From Sphingobacterium athyrii (GTDB lineage: Bacteria; Bacteroidota; Bacteroidia; Sphingobacteriales; Sphingobacteriaceae), in the NCBI RefSeq assembly GCF_003071065.1, contig NZ_QCXX01000012.1, positions 55,685 through 119,684 on the forward strand: a DNA stretch of 64,000 nucleotides, read 5' to 3'. Positions 41,801 through 50,248 of this stretch are shown piece after piece. The position numbers and the translations under genes were made by a program. A model generated the notes under the pieces. The model was not told where the DNA came from, did no database searches, and saw only the letters and a list, made by a program, of their open reading frames with translations. Within the stretch, counting starts at the first letter, position 1. Every line of letters begins with the position of its first letter.

Positions 41801-42484
41801 AGACCAATATTGCGTATAGTAAGAAATGGCGCTATCACCAAAGGGATCTATCAATGCCCCAAGATAACGATGATCAGCGTTTGTTGTCAGATTCTGCACG
41901 AGTACCTGTACAATAATAAGCACCAGCACCGCAACAAAACCTACATATACATTACGGGTAAAAGTGACCAATACAAAAATAATAGCGCTGAGAATAACCA
42001 GATTGGGGATAACCTGAATAAGATAGGTCTGGAAGTAGGCTAAAATATGTATGGGACCCAACAAATCTGGATTAATCCCTGGAACGAACTGTGCAACAAC
42101 AATACCTAAGGTGGATGCCAGTACGATGACGAGTACGACGGCTATCGATCCAAAAAACTTGCCCAATAGATAATCTGTTTTGGTAAACGGATAACTAAAG
42201 AGAATGGTATGTACATTATATTGAAAATCCCGATAAACACAGGCCCCCACAATCGAGGGAATTAAGAAATAGATAATGGAAGACATCCCGTTTATCATCT
42301 CATTAATAGCCCAAGGCGAATTTCTGATGGTATTGGATGATGTCGTCGCTGTGACGCCATCAAATATCCCTAGTGAGGACAACATGATGAACAACGACAG
42401 GACAAAGAATAAAGCCATATAAATATAGACGGCAGCATTCTTAAACCAACGTGTAAACTCAAAATTAAAAATTGGACTAAACAT
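38840..42484 (-). CDS. ABC-2 type permease fused to M1-family aminopeptidase
   Basis: 1214 residues. The N-terminal part (about 1-570) holds around twelve hydrophobic helices in two ABC-2-like halves with YPFTKTDYLLGKFFGS and GSKIIAIILMQLTLLA segments. From about 600 an M1 peptidase follows: the zinc motif HEIAHQWWAH (about 935-944), with the third ligand Glu in SESMSEY 18 residues later. The first gene of the pair is the ABC ATPase, which overlaps it by eight bases, so a half-transporter with an exported or periplasm-facing peptidase is likely. This architecture is known from several Bacteroidota; substrate remains unknown. It could couple peptide export or import to trimming. Confidence 0.9.
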   Translation of the reverse strand: MFSPIFNFEFTRWFKNAAVYIYMALFFVLSLFIMLSSLGIFDGVTATTSSNTIRNSPWAINEMINGMSSIIYFLIPSIVGACVYRDFQYNVHTILFSYPFTKTDYLLGKFFGSIAVVLVIVLASTLGIVVAQFVPGINPDLLGPIHILAYFQTYLIQVIPNLVILSAIIFVLVTFTRNVYVGFVAVLVLIIVQVLVQNLTTNADHRYLGALIDPFGDSAISYYTQYWSPEEKNTNNLPFLGAIIYNRLIWLAVAALFIGGFYLLFSFSQDSISVKTGKKGKRLTKNNFDSVFRLNLPKVNYDFSIVHYLKTTWTLARYDYRYIVKNPVFLILTLVGVLFIILMASTIGAIFGTSTYPVTWKMLMIPGTTFKFFLLILTFLFSGLLVHRGSITRMGGLLDATPVPNWALMGSKIIAIILMQLTLLAVVMLTCMAFQVYHHYYHFEIGQYIMHLMVYGMLANIVWLFVAIFVHTLFKNYLAGFFVLLTLFIGLPFLSMVGVEQAIYQFNQGPGLDYSDMDGFGYILPFLTYRVYWLLFAVFFLTIALLLWRRGGFSGMRERWEILKTNLSPASITVLLLSFIGFVGIGAGIYYENHIKNPYYTSLDHEKQSVEWEKKYKKYQFRPQPRVVDIKFNMDIHPSTRSFKAQASYVLKNKTTFTIDSIFVNYNDYDYTFSFDVPHKLISADDIYNFNIYKLAKPMAPGDSIILNFSTVSPVNTWVNEKSPVKGNGTFINNMLFPNIGYLDRGELVDNDIRKKYGLPYRDRMALPTDSNARKNNYISNDADWIRFEATVSTDRDQLAIAPGYLTKQWEKNGRKYYQYKMDSAILNFFAFNSARYEVKKDQWNGVNLEIYYHKGHTYNLDRMMASSKASLAYYTSQYSPYQHRQLRIVEFPRTAGTFAQSFANTIPFSEAIGFIADVDEKKDDAVDYPYAVTAHEIAHQWWAHQVVGANTQGATLMSESMSEYSSLKVLEKRYGKGQMRKFLKDALDGYLTGRSAEKLGEKPLMYNENQMYIHYQKGSLVLYALSDYLGEDVFNQTAKAYLESTAFQNPPYTTSLEFVDYFRRATPDSLRYLIKDMFETITLYNNKVEKVSTRKLKNGKYQVDIQFEVAKYRVDANGKKSYNDQGSKPLLFKKSDRVTLKSLPLRDYIEVGVFSKAADKNNGKPQEIYLKKHRIDQINNTLTLVVDQKPTQVGVDPYNKLIDIDSDDNRKDI

Positions 42485-43361
42485 GGCGCTGGTCAGTTTT
42501 TAGTGCAACAAAATAGACATCTTCCAGTTGCCCTTGTGCATTTACGAAGGATTCATCTGGCTGCACATCACTATAAACCCGGATATTGAGCGTATTATCC
42601 TGATTATAGTTTGTAGAAATTACATTATACTTCTGTGTATACTCATCCAATTGATCGCGGCTAATGATCCGTACCCAGATCTTGCCTTCCAATTGTTCTA
42701 TTGTCTCCTTTGGCGTGCCGCGCAATAGTATTTTACCCCCATTGAGAATAGCAAGTTCATGGCATAATTCGCGGACATCATCCACAATATGTGTCGAAAA
42801 AATAACCGTATGATTGGTTCCGATCTCCCGCAATACATTTAAAAAACGATGCCTTTCAGCCGGATCCAGTCCCGCAGTAGGTTCGTCAACAATAATCAGT
42901 TTGGGATCGTTCAGCAATAACTGGGCAATGCCGAAGCGTTGTTTCATTCCCCCCGAATAACCACTCACACTCTTGTTTCGGACATCCCAGAGGTTGGTTA
43001 CTTCCAGTACACGCTTGATGATAGCCTGCCGATCAGCACCCGTCTTAATCCCTTTGAGTTTCGCGAAATAGTGTAATAAATCTATCGCCGAAAGGTTCGG
43101 ATAAACACCAAATTCCTGTGGTAGGTAACCCAAAATTTTTCGCAGTTCCATTTGCTTTCCAAGGACATCAATATCACCAAAAGTAATGCGGCCATGATCG
43201 GGTTTCTGAAGAGTAGCTATAGTGCGCATCAAGGATGATTTTCCTGCTCCATTTGGTCCGAGGAGACCAAACATTCCCGGCTTTATTTCTAAGTTTACTT
43301 CGTCTAGTGCTTTTACACCATTAGGATAGGTTTTACTGAGATTTTCTATTGATAAATTCAT
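42477..43361 (-). CDS. ABC transporter ATP-binding protein
   Basis: 294 residues. Walker A GPNGAGKSS (about 35-43), signature YSGGMKQRFG (about 134-143), Walker B LIIVDEPTAGLDP (about 155-167) and H-loop STHIVDD (about 190-196) are complete. It powers the downstream permease/M1 fusion, with which it overlaps by eight bases. The first of two genes in the operon. A 14-base palindrome (43445-43458) lies upstream and may be an operator. Confidence 0.93.
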   Translation of the reverse strand: MNLSIENLSKTYPNGVKALDEVNLEIKPGMFGLLGPNGAGKSSLMRTIATLQKPDHGRITFGDIDVLGKQMELRKILGYLPQEFGVYPNLSAIDLLHYFAKLKGIKTGADRQAIIKRVLEVTNLWDVRNKSVSGYSGGMKQRFGIAQLLLNDPKLIIVDEPTAGLDPAERHRFLNVLREIGTNHTVIFSTHIVDDVRELCHELAILNGGKILLRGTPKETIEQLEGKIWVRIISRDQLDEYTQKYNVISTNYNQDNTLNIRVYSDVQPDESFVNAQGQLEDVYFVALKTDQRHV

Positions 43362-43444
43362 AAATAAGTTTAACTGTTAATAATTCGTTAGTATACAGCA
43401 ACGACAATTTGTTACAACAATATAACAAAAGTTCACAAGAAAAC

Positions 43445-43458
43445 AGGTAGATCTACCT
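43445..43458. promoter_or_regulatory. Palindrome upstream of the ABC operon
   Basis: AGGTAGATCTACCT is a perfect 14-base palindrome about 85 bases upstream of the ABC ATPase start, followed by ATTTTT. It could be an operator; as there is no loop it is less likely a terminator of the acetyltransferase gene. Confidence 0.45.
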
Positions 43459-43547
43459 ATTTTTCAATAAAATATCAACTAAAAACAGTTATTGCCCATA
43501 CAGTTCATCGAGGTATGAAAACCGTATAGGCAGATTGGAATGGCCGC

Positions 43548-44060
43548 TTAGAGCTTTAACTCAAATAGACTTACCGTGGCCTTATCATAGTGTGCGGGCA
43601 GACCGGATGTATCGCGAAGTTTCTTTAATCCCAGAAATTCGAAACCACATCTGGTATAATGTTCAATAAGTCCCTTATTTTCCCCCACCGTGTCCAGGCG
43701 AACAAAATTCTTATTATTTGCAATGGCATATTCAATCGCCCAATGCACAATGTACTGAACGAGATTCTTACCTCTAAAATCGGGATTTGTGGCAATGCGA
43801 TGAATATAAACCGCCGGATCTTCATTTCTTTCTTCCCAGATATCAGGGTCGTCGAATGTAGTCGCCCAGACACAGGCAATATCCCGACCGGCAACCATTT
43901 TCCATTGCCTATGCTCTTTCAGTTCCTGCTCAATAAGCTTCCGGTCAAATTCAGGCCAAGAAACCATGGATTTTGCTTTTTGAAAATCTGTCGCAAACTT
44001 ATAAAACTTAAAAATCGAATCAATATCCTGCGGGGTGCTATTCCGTATCTGTAATTCCAT
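43548..44060 (-). CDS. GNAT-family acetyltransferase
   Basis: 170 residues from the ATG at 44060 (a GTG at 44069 adds three). MELQIRNSTPQDIDSIFKF starts the GNAT fold; acetyl-CoA binding is shown by IHRIATNPDFRGKNLVQYIV (about 89-108) with the R/Q-x-x-G/K loop, and YEAIANNKNFVRLDTVGENK near 115-130 and the CGFEFLG ending (about 140-146). The acceptor (amine, amino acid or antibiotic) is not readable. It stands alone on the minus strand in a group of small accessory genes. Confidence 0.88.
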   Translation of the reverse strand: MELQIRNSTPQDIDSIFKFYKFATDFQKAKSMVSWPEFDRKLIEQELKEHRQWKMVAGRDIACVWATTFDDPDIWEERNEDPAVYIHRIATNPDFRGKNLVQYIVHWAIEYAIANNKNFVRLDTVGENKGLIEHYTRCGFEFLGLKKLRDTSGLPAHYDKATVSLFELKL

Positions 44061-44228
44061 TATTATCACTTAATTACTGTTATCAACTTTGCCTGAAGCA
44101 TACACAAAAATACACTTCCGCGAATAATGATAATGGATACAGATCATTGCTATATTAGGGTATCAGTTTCTGCTGCCATTTGCCCAAATTGCCACAATAA
44201 TAGCTGTTGGCTACAACGGAATAAACTT

Positions 44229-44621
44229 TCATCCCAAGATCCCCAATATCCATTTTACGTCAAAAATATCTGTCACTTCCACCAATTGATCCGTCTCGTT
44301 GTTACCTAATACAGGTTGACCAGCCCCTGCCGCCAGCTTAGCGACAAGCCGGCCACGGTCTGCCACATTCGTACAAGGCAAAAACACCGAAAGATAGTTG
44401 CCAATTTTTCGACCATCATCGTGTACCAGATCCGAACCATAGATAACCACACTGGGAGAAATAAGAGAGGCACTTACAATAGGCAGCTCTGAATACCCAT
44501 TTATTTTTTTATCTAGCCTGTCAAAATCCAGGCTCCCGCCAAAACATGACTGATAAAACGTAAGCGCCTTTCTACAATCCCCCGAAAATGTGATAAAAAC
44601 CCCGCTTCTTAACCGTTCCAT
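44229..44621 (-). CDS. VOC/glyoxalase-like protein (PhnB type)
   Basis: 130 residues. MERLRSGVFITFSGDCRKALTFYQSCFGG (pattern at about 9-29) matches the PhnB-type VOC domain, with a second half LVEVTDIFDVKWILGI at the end (about 113-128). These proteins bind metal and small ligands; several are linked to glyoxalase-like or resistance chemistry. It lacks a clear set of all metal ligands. It lies 22 bases downstream of the SRPBCC gene and is probably co-transcribed with it. Function is unknown beyond the fold. Confidence 0.78.
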   Translation of the reverse strand: MERLRSGVFITFSGDCRKALTFYQSCFGGSLDFDRLDKKINGYSELPIVSASLISPSVVIYGSDLVHDDGRKIGNYLSVFLPCTNVADRGRLVAKLAAGAGQPVLGNNETDQLVEVTDIFDVKWILGILG

Positions 44622-44643
44622 ATCCTAAACAAATTGAATTAAA

Positions 44644-45093
44644 CTATGCATCCGGTATGACGGGCTCCACAAGTTTTTTCATTTTTTCCAACGATTCCTG
44701 CCATCCCAGGTAACACATTTCGGCGGGGATAACTTCAGGAATTCCTGTTTGTTCTATTTTAAGTTCAGTACCACAGCTGACTGCACGCAGCGAAACTGTC
44801 GTTGTCATTTCTCCGGGTAAATTGGGATCATCAAAGCGGTCAACATATTTGATAAATTCATTGGGTATGATTTCCAAATATTCACCGCCAAAGGAATGAC
44901 CATTGCCCGTACCAAAATTGATAAATGTCATCTTGAATTGACCGCCTACTTTAAAGTCCATCTGCTGTACGGTACAGACAAAACCATAAGGGGGTAACCA
45001 GGAGGCATGCGCTACCGGATCCGCGAATGCGCGGAAGACTTTTTCAGGACTCGCCTGAATAACCCGATGTAAAGAAACACTATTTGTTTTCAT
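44644..45093 (-). CDS. SRPBCC (AHSA1/START-like) domain protein
   Basis: 149 residues. The AHSA1-type opening VSLHRVIQASPEKVFRAFADP (pattern at about 5-24) with ASWLPPYGF, then GQFKMTFINFG and FIKYVDRFDDP follow the helix-grip fold. Members bind hydrophobic ligands or act in stress response. The related SRPBCC gene at 45635 and the DoxX gene between form a small group under one strand, possibly one operon led by the SRPBCC gene at 46057 and controlled by the divergent GlxA-type regulator. Confidence 0.88.
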   Translation of the reverse strand: MKTNSVSLHRVIQASPEKVFRAFADPVAHASWLPPYGFVCTVQQMDFKVGGQFKMTFINFGTGNGHSFGGEYLEIIPNEFIKYVDRFDDPNLPGEMTTTVSLRAVSCGTELKIEQTGIPEVIPAEMCYLGWQESLEKMKKLVEPVIPDA

Positions 45094-45193
45094 CTCGTTT
45101 GATTGTTTATAATGTAAATAGATAATATGATCTTTTTGTTCTTTCTAATAAATTTTTGATCAACCCATCCTTTCCGATGGGAACACCATGATA

Positions 45194-45613
45194 TTAAGAT
45201 ACCGCTGATGCACCTGTATAGGTATGCTGCTGTGCGGCACGACTTGTACCGGCTATCTTTGACCGATAGACATAAGATAACATCAGTATACCCAGTACGA
45301 TAAGGGGCAATAACATAAAGGTTATATTTTTATCCACGCAGGCATGACTGATAAAGGCAAATACCAAACTGAATGTCAATCCTGCATAAGCCCATTCTTT
45401 TAATTTAGCCGGAAACTGTGGAATGGCAATAGCGATGACTCCGAGCACTTTACAGATAATAAGAGCATAGGCAAAATAGTCCGGGTAACCTAAAGGTTTG
45501 GTTCCAGCATTCATATATTGCGGTGCAAATAGTAATGTGCCAAGCGGCATAACGCCTTCCCAGATAACAATTAATATCGTCGCTATCCAGAAGATAATTT
45601 TATTCTTTTTCAT
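45194..45613 (-). CDS. DoxX-family membrane protein
   Basis: 139 residues with four hydrophobic segments: KIIFWIATILIVIWEGVMPL (start about 5-24), then near 48, 73 and 97. It has the DoxX-like pattern LGYPDYFAYALIICKVLGVIAIAIP (about 41-65, core LGYPDYF and KxLG). DoxX proteins are four-helix membrane proteins found near oxidoreductases and stress genes; their activity is ill defined. The gene is 21 bases downstream of the SRPBCC gene, hence same transcript. Confidence 0.88.
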   Translation of the reverse strand: MKKNKIIFWIATILIVIWEGVMPLGTLLFAPQYMNAGTKPLGYPDYFAYALIICKVLGVIAIAIPQFPAKLKEWAYAGLTFSLVFAFISHACVDKNITFMLLPLIVLGILMLSYVYRSKIAGTSRAAQQHTYTGASAVS

Positions 45614-45634
45614 GATGTTGCTATTTTAAGGTGA

Positions 45635-46057
45635 TTAATTCGTTGATTCAACATGTTTTACAAAATTATTAAGGATCGACTGCCAGCCTTGTTGCTGAAA
45701 TTCAGGATCATTCATCTGCTCCGCATCAAAAGTGGTGCTGATAATTGTCTTTCCATCTCTTTCAGAAAACAGTGTGCTTACTGTCCGGCCGTCAGACATG
45801 GTATAGGCGATTTCCCGATGCAATTCAACCCTATCATAAGTTCCTTCAAAATCGAACCCAAAACTGCCATCCTTTGCTTCCATCCGATTTTTAAAAGTGC
45901 CATTCACACGCAAGTCGTTTTGACTGCTCGGACAATGCCAGCTTGGATCTGCAGTATTCCATTGCATAATATCTGCTGGTGCGTTCCATTGTTGCCATAC
46001 TTTTTCTACCGGTGCATTTACTGTGGCTTCCACGTTGATTTTTGTTTGTGTTTCCAT
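45635..46057 (-). CDS. SRPBCC (AHSA1-like) domain protein
   Basis: 140 residues. INVEATVNAPVEKVWQQWN (about 7-25) and ADIMQWN start the AHSA1 fold; DLRVNGTFKNRMEAKDGS (about 48-65), TYDRVELHREIAYTMSDG (about 73-90) and the C-terminal helix ending WQSILNNFVKHVE are typical. First gene of the minus-strand group SRPBCC-DoxX-SRPBCC-VOC and divergent from the GlxA-like regulator, with an 86-base spacer to the GTG of that gene. Ligand unknown. Confidence 0.9.
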   Translation of the reverse strand: METQTKINVEATVNAPVEKVWQQWNAPADIMQWNTADPSWHCPSSQNDLRVNGTFKNRMEAKDGSFGFDFEGTYDRVELHREIAYTMSDGRTVSTLFSERDGKTIISTTFDAEQMNDPEFQQQGWQSILNNFVKHVESTN

Positions 46058-46194
46058 GATTTCTTTTTATTTGTTTATAATGATATAGCAAAGATGCAAA
46101 GGATTTTAAAGCCCGGCGTATTGTAAAACCGACAACTTTAGGGGTGGATTACGACAAAAACAATTTGTACCTTTATCACATAAACCCAAAAGAT

Positions 46195-47163
46195 ATGCAA
46201 GTCTCAGTTTTTGTCCCCAAATACGGTACTATTGAAGGTATTACGCCAGCATTTAGAACCTTTCATACGGCCAATGAATTTTTATCGGCTTTTGGAAAAA
46301 AACCGATATTCAATGTTGAGTATGTAGGCCTGAGTGAATATGTGCCAGCCAATAGCGGCGAGTACACCATAAAAACAAATCGCTTACTGCAAAATGTCGA
46401 TCGTACCGATCTACTGATCATACCGCCGACTTTTGGTGATATTGACACCGGAATAAGGGACAATGCCGAAGCCATACCTTATTTTAGAAAACTTCACTTA
46501 AAAGGCACCCGCTTGGCCAGCTTATGCGTGGGAGCTTTTCTTCTGGCAGAAACTGGGCTTTTAAATGGAAAAAAATGCTCGACTCATTGGGCTTATATCA
46601 GCGAGTTCAAGGAAAAATACCCCGAAATAGAAATCGAAGATGGCGCCGTTATCACCGAAAACGACAATATATACAGCAGCGGCGGCGCCAGCAGCCTTTG
46701 GAATTTAATTCTGTATCTCGTCGAAAAGTTTTCCGACCGCGAAACAGCTGTTATGATAGCTAAATATTTTGCGCTGGATATCAGTCGGGACAGTCAGTCA
46801 CAGTTTGCAATATTCCGTGGACAGCGAAATCACGACGATGTGGATATCCAGAAAGCACAGGATTACATCGAACTGAAATATGAGGAAAGAATTACTGTTG
46901 AGGACCTTGCGAATTTTGCAAACATTGGCCGCAGGACTTTTGAGCGCAGATTTAAAGAAGCGACAAACAATACACCGGTCGAGTATATCCAGCGTGTGCG
47001 GATAGAGGCTGCCAAGAAATTTTTTGAGGCATCAAGGAAAAATGTTTCGCAAGTAATGTATGATGTGGGTTATACAGACACCAAAGCCTTTCGGGATATC
47101 TTCAAGAAAATAACAGGCCTTACGCCCATAGAATATCGGAACAAATTTGCCAAAGTAGCCTAA
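46195..47163 (+). CDS. GlxA-family transcriptional regulator (DJ-1/PfpI plus AraC domain)
   Basis: 322 residues from the ATG at 46195, which gives MQVSVFVPKYGTIEG, the normal N-terminus of the family; an in-frame GTG at 46144 would add 17 residues. The DJ-1-like domain includes DLLIIPPTFG (about 79-88), the LASLCVGAFLLAETGLL nucleophile-elbow segment (about 112-128, Cys) and STHWAY. The AraC part has ITVEDLANFANIGRRTFER (about 244-262) and the second helix-turn-helix NVSQVMYDVGYTDTKAFRD (about 292-310), ending GLTPIEYRNKF. It is divergent from the SRPBCC/DoxX group and likely controls it. Inducer unknown. Confidence 0.88.
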   Translation: MQVSVFVPKYGTIEGITPAFRTFHTANEFLSAFGKKPIFNVEYVGLSEYVPANSGEYTIKTNRLLQNVDRTDLLIIPPTFGDIDTGIRDNAEAIPYFRKLHLKGTRLASLCVGAFLLAETGLLNGKKCSTHWAYISEFKEKYPEIEIEDGAVITENDNIYSSGGASSLWNLILYLVEKFSDRETAVMIAKYFALDISRDSQSQFAIFRGQRNHDDVDIQKAQDYIELKYEERITVEDLANFANIGRRTFERRFKEATNNTPVEYIQRVRIEAAKKFFEASRKNVSQVMYDVGYTDTKAFRDIFKKITGLTPIEYRNKFAKVA

Positions 47164-47211
47164 TAAGATAAAGACTACCTCGCAAACGCAGCGGAATGGC
47201 ATGGAATAAAA

Positions 47212-47244
47212 CAACAAGCCACACGATAATCGTGTGGCTTGTTG
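47212..47244. terminator. Bidirectional terminator between regulator and DUF885 gene
   Basis: CAACAAGCCACACGAT (47212-47227) and ATCGTGTGGCTTGTTG (47229-47244) pair over 16 bases around a single A. The convergent genes on both sides can use it. Confidence 0.85.
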
Positions 47245-47261
47245 CTGAAGTTGCGTTAAAC

Positions 47262-49019
47262 TTACTTCTTAAGCATCATTTCCCGGATATATTTTACCGG
47301 TGAATTGCCAAAACTTAAAAATTTCTCATTGAAGGCTTTCAGCTTAAATTGAGCACCCTCCTCCTTTTTAACAGCTTCTCTTAAATCGTAGATTTCTTTA
47401 TATCCCGTAAAATAGGAGGTCAACTGCACACTGCTAACGGATACTCTTTTCCACTTTCCAGCGGCTTCGGCCTGTTGTTGAAATGCTTCATCAACCAATA
47501 AATGCATTGCATCTTTTTCACTCATATTCTTCACATGCACACTATAATCCAATATTGCATTACACACAGTCCGCAGATGCCATTTATACCACATCAACCA
47601 CATTTCAGGTGCATTGTCACCATAGCCATTTTCCAGCATCATCTGCTCGGTATATACGGCCCAGCCCTCGATCATCGCGCCGTTGCCCAAAACACTCTTG
47701 ATTAAGCTCGGTGACTGATTGGCATACACCAATTGCGTATAATGTCCGGGAATAGCTTCGTGGATATTCAAAATCTGCAAAATATAGTGATTGTATTCCC
47801 GCAGATAGCTTTCTGAAGCTTCTTTGGTCCATCCCACAAGACTACCGACATTGTAGTATGTATTTCCACCTTTATCGTAGGGACCGGGAGCACTGATAGA
47901 GGCTCCGGCCACACCGGCCATGTAAGCAGGTTCTTTCCGCACAACCAAAGGCTTACTGTCATCAATATATAAGAGATCCTTCTTCTTCACAAATTCCACC
48001 AGTTTTGGAATCTGTGCTTCAATTGCAGACTGAAAATCTTCCGCTTTGACGTGGTTGACTGACAAGGTATCAATCATCTTGCGGATCAGGACCAAACTAT
48101 CTGTGGGCTGCACGGCCTTTCCAAAATACTTTGGCCATAGCTGCTTACTGATTTTATGCATTTCGGTATGCAAATAACGCTTACGTGCCCTTGCTGCATC
48201 GTAGATCTCCGCAGCGGTAGATCCTGACTGAATGTCAAATTTAAACTTTTGATCATATAATTCCTTCCCTAATCTAAAACTTCGCGGAGACGGGTTGGAT
48301 GTCTCCTTTAAATAGGTCACAAATCCCTTTATTGCTTTTACAGCTTGGTCGGCTTTCGTTTGAATAGCTGCTTTTTCAGTTGCCGGAAGATTGGATTTTT
48401 TTAGAGAATCACGCAGATCCGTTTCAAATACGGATAATCCGCCCAAATTTTGCTGTATGGCCAAATCTGTCAATACCAAAGCTGGACTCTTGATCTGCCC
48501 TTTTGCGGCTTCATAATAGGCTGGAATTTTCGCCATGCGCTGTTCAATAGCATGTAGGCGGTCGTGCAGTGGAGCATAGTTCTCAGCCAACATAAAGGCG
48601 ATGGTGCCGCTTACATTATAGGCAGAGGGGTTCCATTCGTAAGCCCGCTCCTTTTCGATCGACCACACATTGGATTCCAGATAATTCTGAATCAAATGGT
48701 AGTCCGTTTGTTGCGAGAGATTCAGATCATGCAGATCAAAGCTTTTTAACTGATCGAGCTGCTGTTTTGAAAATTCCAAGCGTGATGCCCTGCTTTTAGC
48801 ATCAGGAATCGTCAATAACGAATCGTATCGATGAAAACCTACCTGTGTGGCCCATTCCGGATTTTCTTTCCAGAGCTGCTCGATGAATCTATCTTCGTAA
48901 GCTTTAAAACTTGCATTGGAGGTCGTATCCGCAAGGGCTTTTTTGGTATCGGAACCCGACCCGCAGGACGCCAGCATTCCAAAACTCAGGATAGTGAACG
49001 TATATGTTATCAGTTTCAT
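47262..49019 (-). CDS. DUF885-family lipoprotein (HExxxGH metallopeptidase-like)
   Basis: 585 residues from the ATG at 49019; a longer frame would add 24 residues in front of the signal. MKLITYTFTILSFGMLASCGSGSD is a type II signal with lipobox LASC (Cys at about 19). The metal motif HEAIPGHY lies near residue 435, followed by GNGAMIEGWAVYTEQMMLENG (about 466-486; the downstream Glu is the third ligand candidate), the hallmark of DUF885. The family comprises zinc peptidases of uncertain substrate. Membrane-anchored in the periplasm or outer membrane. Promoter region lies in the 320-base spacer to 49338. Confidence 0.88.
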   Translation of the reverse strand: MKLITYTFTILSFGMLASCGSGSDTKKALADTTSNASFKAYEDRFIEQLWKENPEWATQVGFHRYDSLLTIPDAKSRASRLEFSKQQLDQLKSFDLHDLNLSQQTDYHLIQNYLESNVWSIEKERAYEWNPSAYNVSGTIAFMLAENYAPLHDRLHAIEQRMAKIPAYYEAAKGQIKSPALVLTDLAIQQNLGGLSVFETDLRDSLKKSNLPATEKAAIQTKADQAVKAIKGFVTYLKETSNPSPRSFRLGKELYDQKFKFDIQSGSTAAEIYDAARARKRYLHTEMHKISKQLWPKYFGKAVQPTDSLVLIRKMIDTLSVNHVKAEDFQSAIEAQIPKLVEFVKKKDLLYIDDSKPLVVRKEPAYMAGVAGASISAPGPYDKGGNTYYNVGSLVGWTKEASESYLREYNHYILQILNIHEAIPGHYTQLVYANQSPSLIKSVLGNGAMIEGWAVYTEQMMLENGYGDNAPEMWLMWYKWHLRTVCNAILDYSVHVKNMSEKDAMHLLVDEAFQQQAEAAGKWKRVSVSSVQLTSYFTGYKEIYDLREAVKKEEGAQFKLKAFNEKFLSFGNSPVKYIREMMLKK

Positions 49020-49304
49020 TGGAGTAATTTGACTAAAAATAGCAATTGTTGTTGATTGTTGATCAATCACCTCAAGGATTTTACAATTCACATCGCTGCA
49101 TCTTTCCGATCTTCAGTCAAGTATGGAATTTGCCTGCAAAGGTCCGCAATCGTCCTGAGGATGCCCATTAGAGATCCAATAGAAAATTATTAGAATTTTG
49201 TCAGAAAAAATAAAACATAAGTAATTAATAAACAATACATTAAAAACAAATAAAAAAATATTTAGCGCCTTATGTCCAATTTCTTTAACTTCAATCATTA
49301 TTGT

Positions 49305-49323
49305 AGTGTAAAACAGTTACACT
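49305..49323. promoter_or_regulatory. Inverted repeat AGTGTAA-N5-TTACACT before the AhpD-like gene
   Basis: Perfect 7-base half sites separated by AACAG, ending 15 bases before the ATG at 49339. Position and geometry suggest an operator or ECF promoter element. Otherwise the 49020-49338 spacer is AT-rich and shows no gene. Confidence 0.5.
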
Positions 49324-49338
49324 TAAAACAATAATAAA

Positions 49339-49812
49339 ATGAAACAACGAATCAATTTTTTCGCAAAAGGCCAAAACGCGATGAAGGCTATGTTTGGATT
49401 GGGAGCTTATCTAGGTAAATGTACCATCGAACAAGAGCTTTTGCATCTGATTTATTTTAGAGTATCACAGATCAATGGCTGTGCTTATTGCCTGGATATG
49501 CATTCAAAAGATTTGCTTGCCACAGGTGAAAATCCACAACGTCTATTTTTATTGGACGCTTGGCGTGAAGCACCACTTTATAGTGCACGTGAACGCGCCG
49601 CGTTGGTCTGGGCTGAAGCAGTAACGAAAATAACCAATGGAGATGTACCTGACGAAGTTTACGCCATTGCAAATCAGGAATTTTCTGAAGAGGAACTCAT
49701 CGACCTGACTTTAGCTATAACCACGATCAATGCATACAACCGTTTTAATATTTCTTTCCGCACTGAAGCTGGCGGATACAAAGTGGGCCAACATAAAGTG
49801 CAGACAGCATAA
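49339..49812 (+). CDS. Carboxymuconolactone decarboxylase / AhpD-like alkylhydroperoxidase
   Basis: 157 residues. The pair in CAYCLDMH (about 53-60, CxxC plus His) is the redox site of AhpD-like proteins. LAITTINAYNRF (about 132-143) is also typical of the CMD fold. It may reduce peroxides through the Cys pair. It precedes a YCII-domain gene and an ECF sigma gene, a set known in other bacteria where the sigma factor is often ECF42-like. A palindrome lies upstream. Confidence 0.9.
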   Translation: MKQRINFFAKGQNAMKAMFGLGAYLGKCTIEQELLHLIYFRVSQINGCAYCLDMHSKDLLATGENPQRLFLLDAWREAPLYSARERAALVWAEAVTKITNGDVPDEVYAIANQEFSEEELIDLTLAITTINAYNRFNISFRTEAGGYKVGQHKVQTA

Positions 49813-49862
49813 CTAAGCTAAAACGAGATAAATCAATTTATTTAACAAATTAAACGCGAAGC

Positions 49863-50201
49863 ATGAAGGATTTCATCTTATTATTTCGGCAGGCCGGCGG
49901 AGAACAGCCTCTTTTGAACGAAGAAGAAATTGCCAAAATAAACAAAAAATGGGAGGATTGGATCGGTGGTATTGAAGCACAGGGAAAACTATCTGACCAC
50001 GGCTCACGTCTTGAAAAAAGTGGAAAAGTATTAAAACCGGGCGGGATTATTACGGATGGCCCGTTTGTGGAGATCCGGGAAAGCCTCGGGGGTTTTATTG
50101 TCATCTCCGCAGAAAACCTTGAAGAAGCGACGACATTGGCGCATGGTTGTCCCATTTTGGAATCTAGCGGCAGCGTTGAAATCAGGGCACTTTTGGTTTA
50201 A
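49863..50201 (+). CDS. YCII/DGPF-domain protein
   Basis: 112 residues. The domain fold is seen in KDFILLFRQAGG (2-13), TDGPFVEIRESLGGFIVISA (about 61-80, with the DGPF sequence itself) and AHGCPIL (about 93-99). Such proteins are coded next to ECF sigma factors of the ECF42 group and may act as small sensors or enzymes; activity not known. The sigma gene starts 47 bases downstream. Confidence 0.92.
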   Translation: MKDFILLFRQAGGEQPLLNEEEIAKINKKWEDWIGGIEAQGKLSDHGSRLEKSGKVLKPGGIITDGPFVEIRESLGGFIVISAENLEEATTLAHGCPILESSGSVEIRALLV

Positions 50202-50248
50202 AAAAAACTTTATGGGCAGTTGTATGCTATGCAACTGCCCTATTATGT

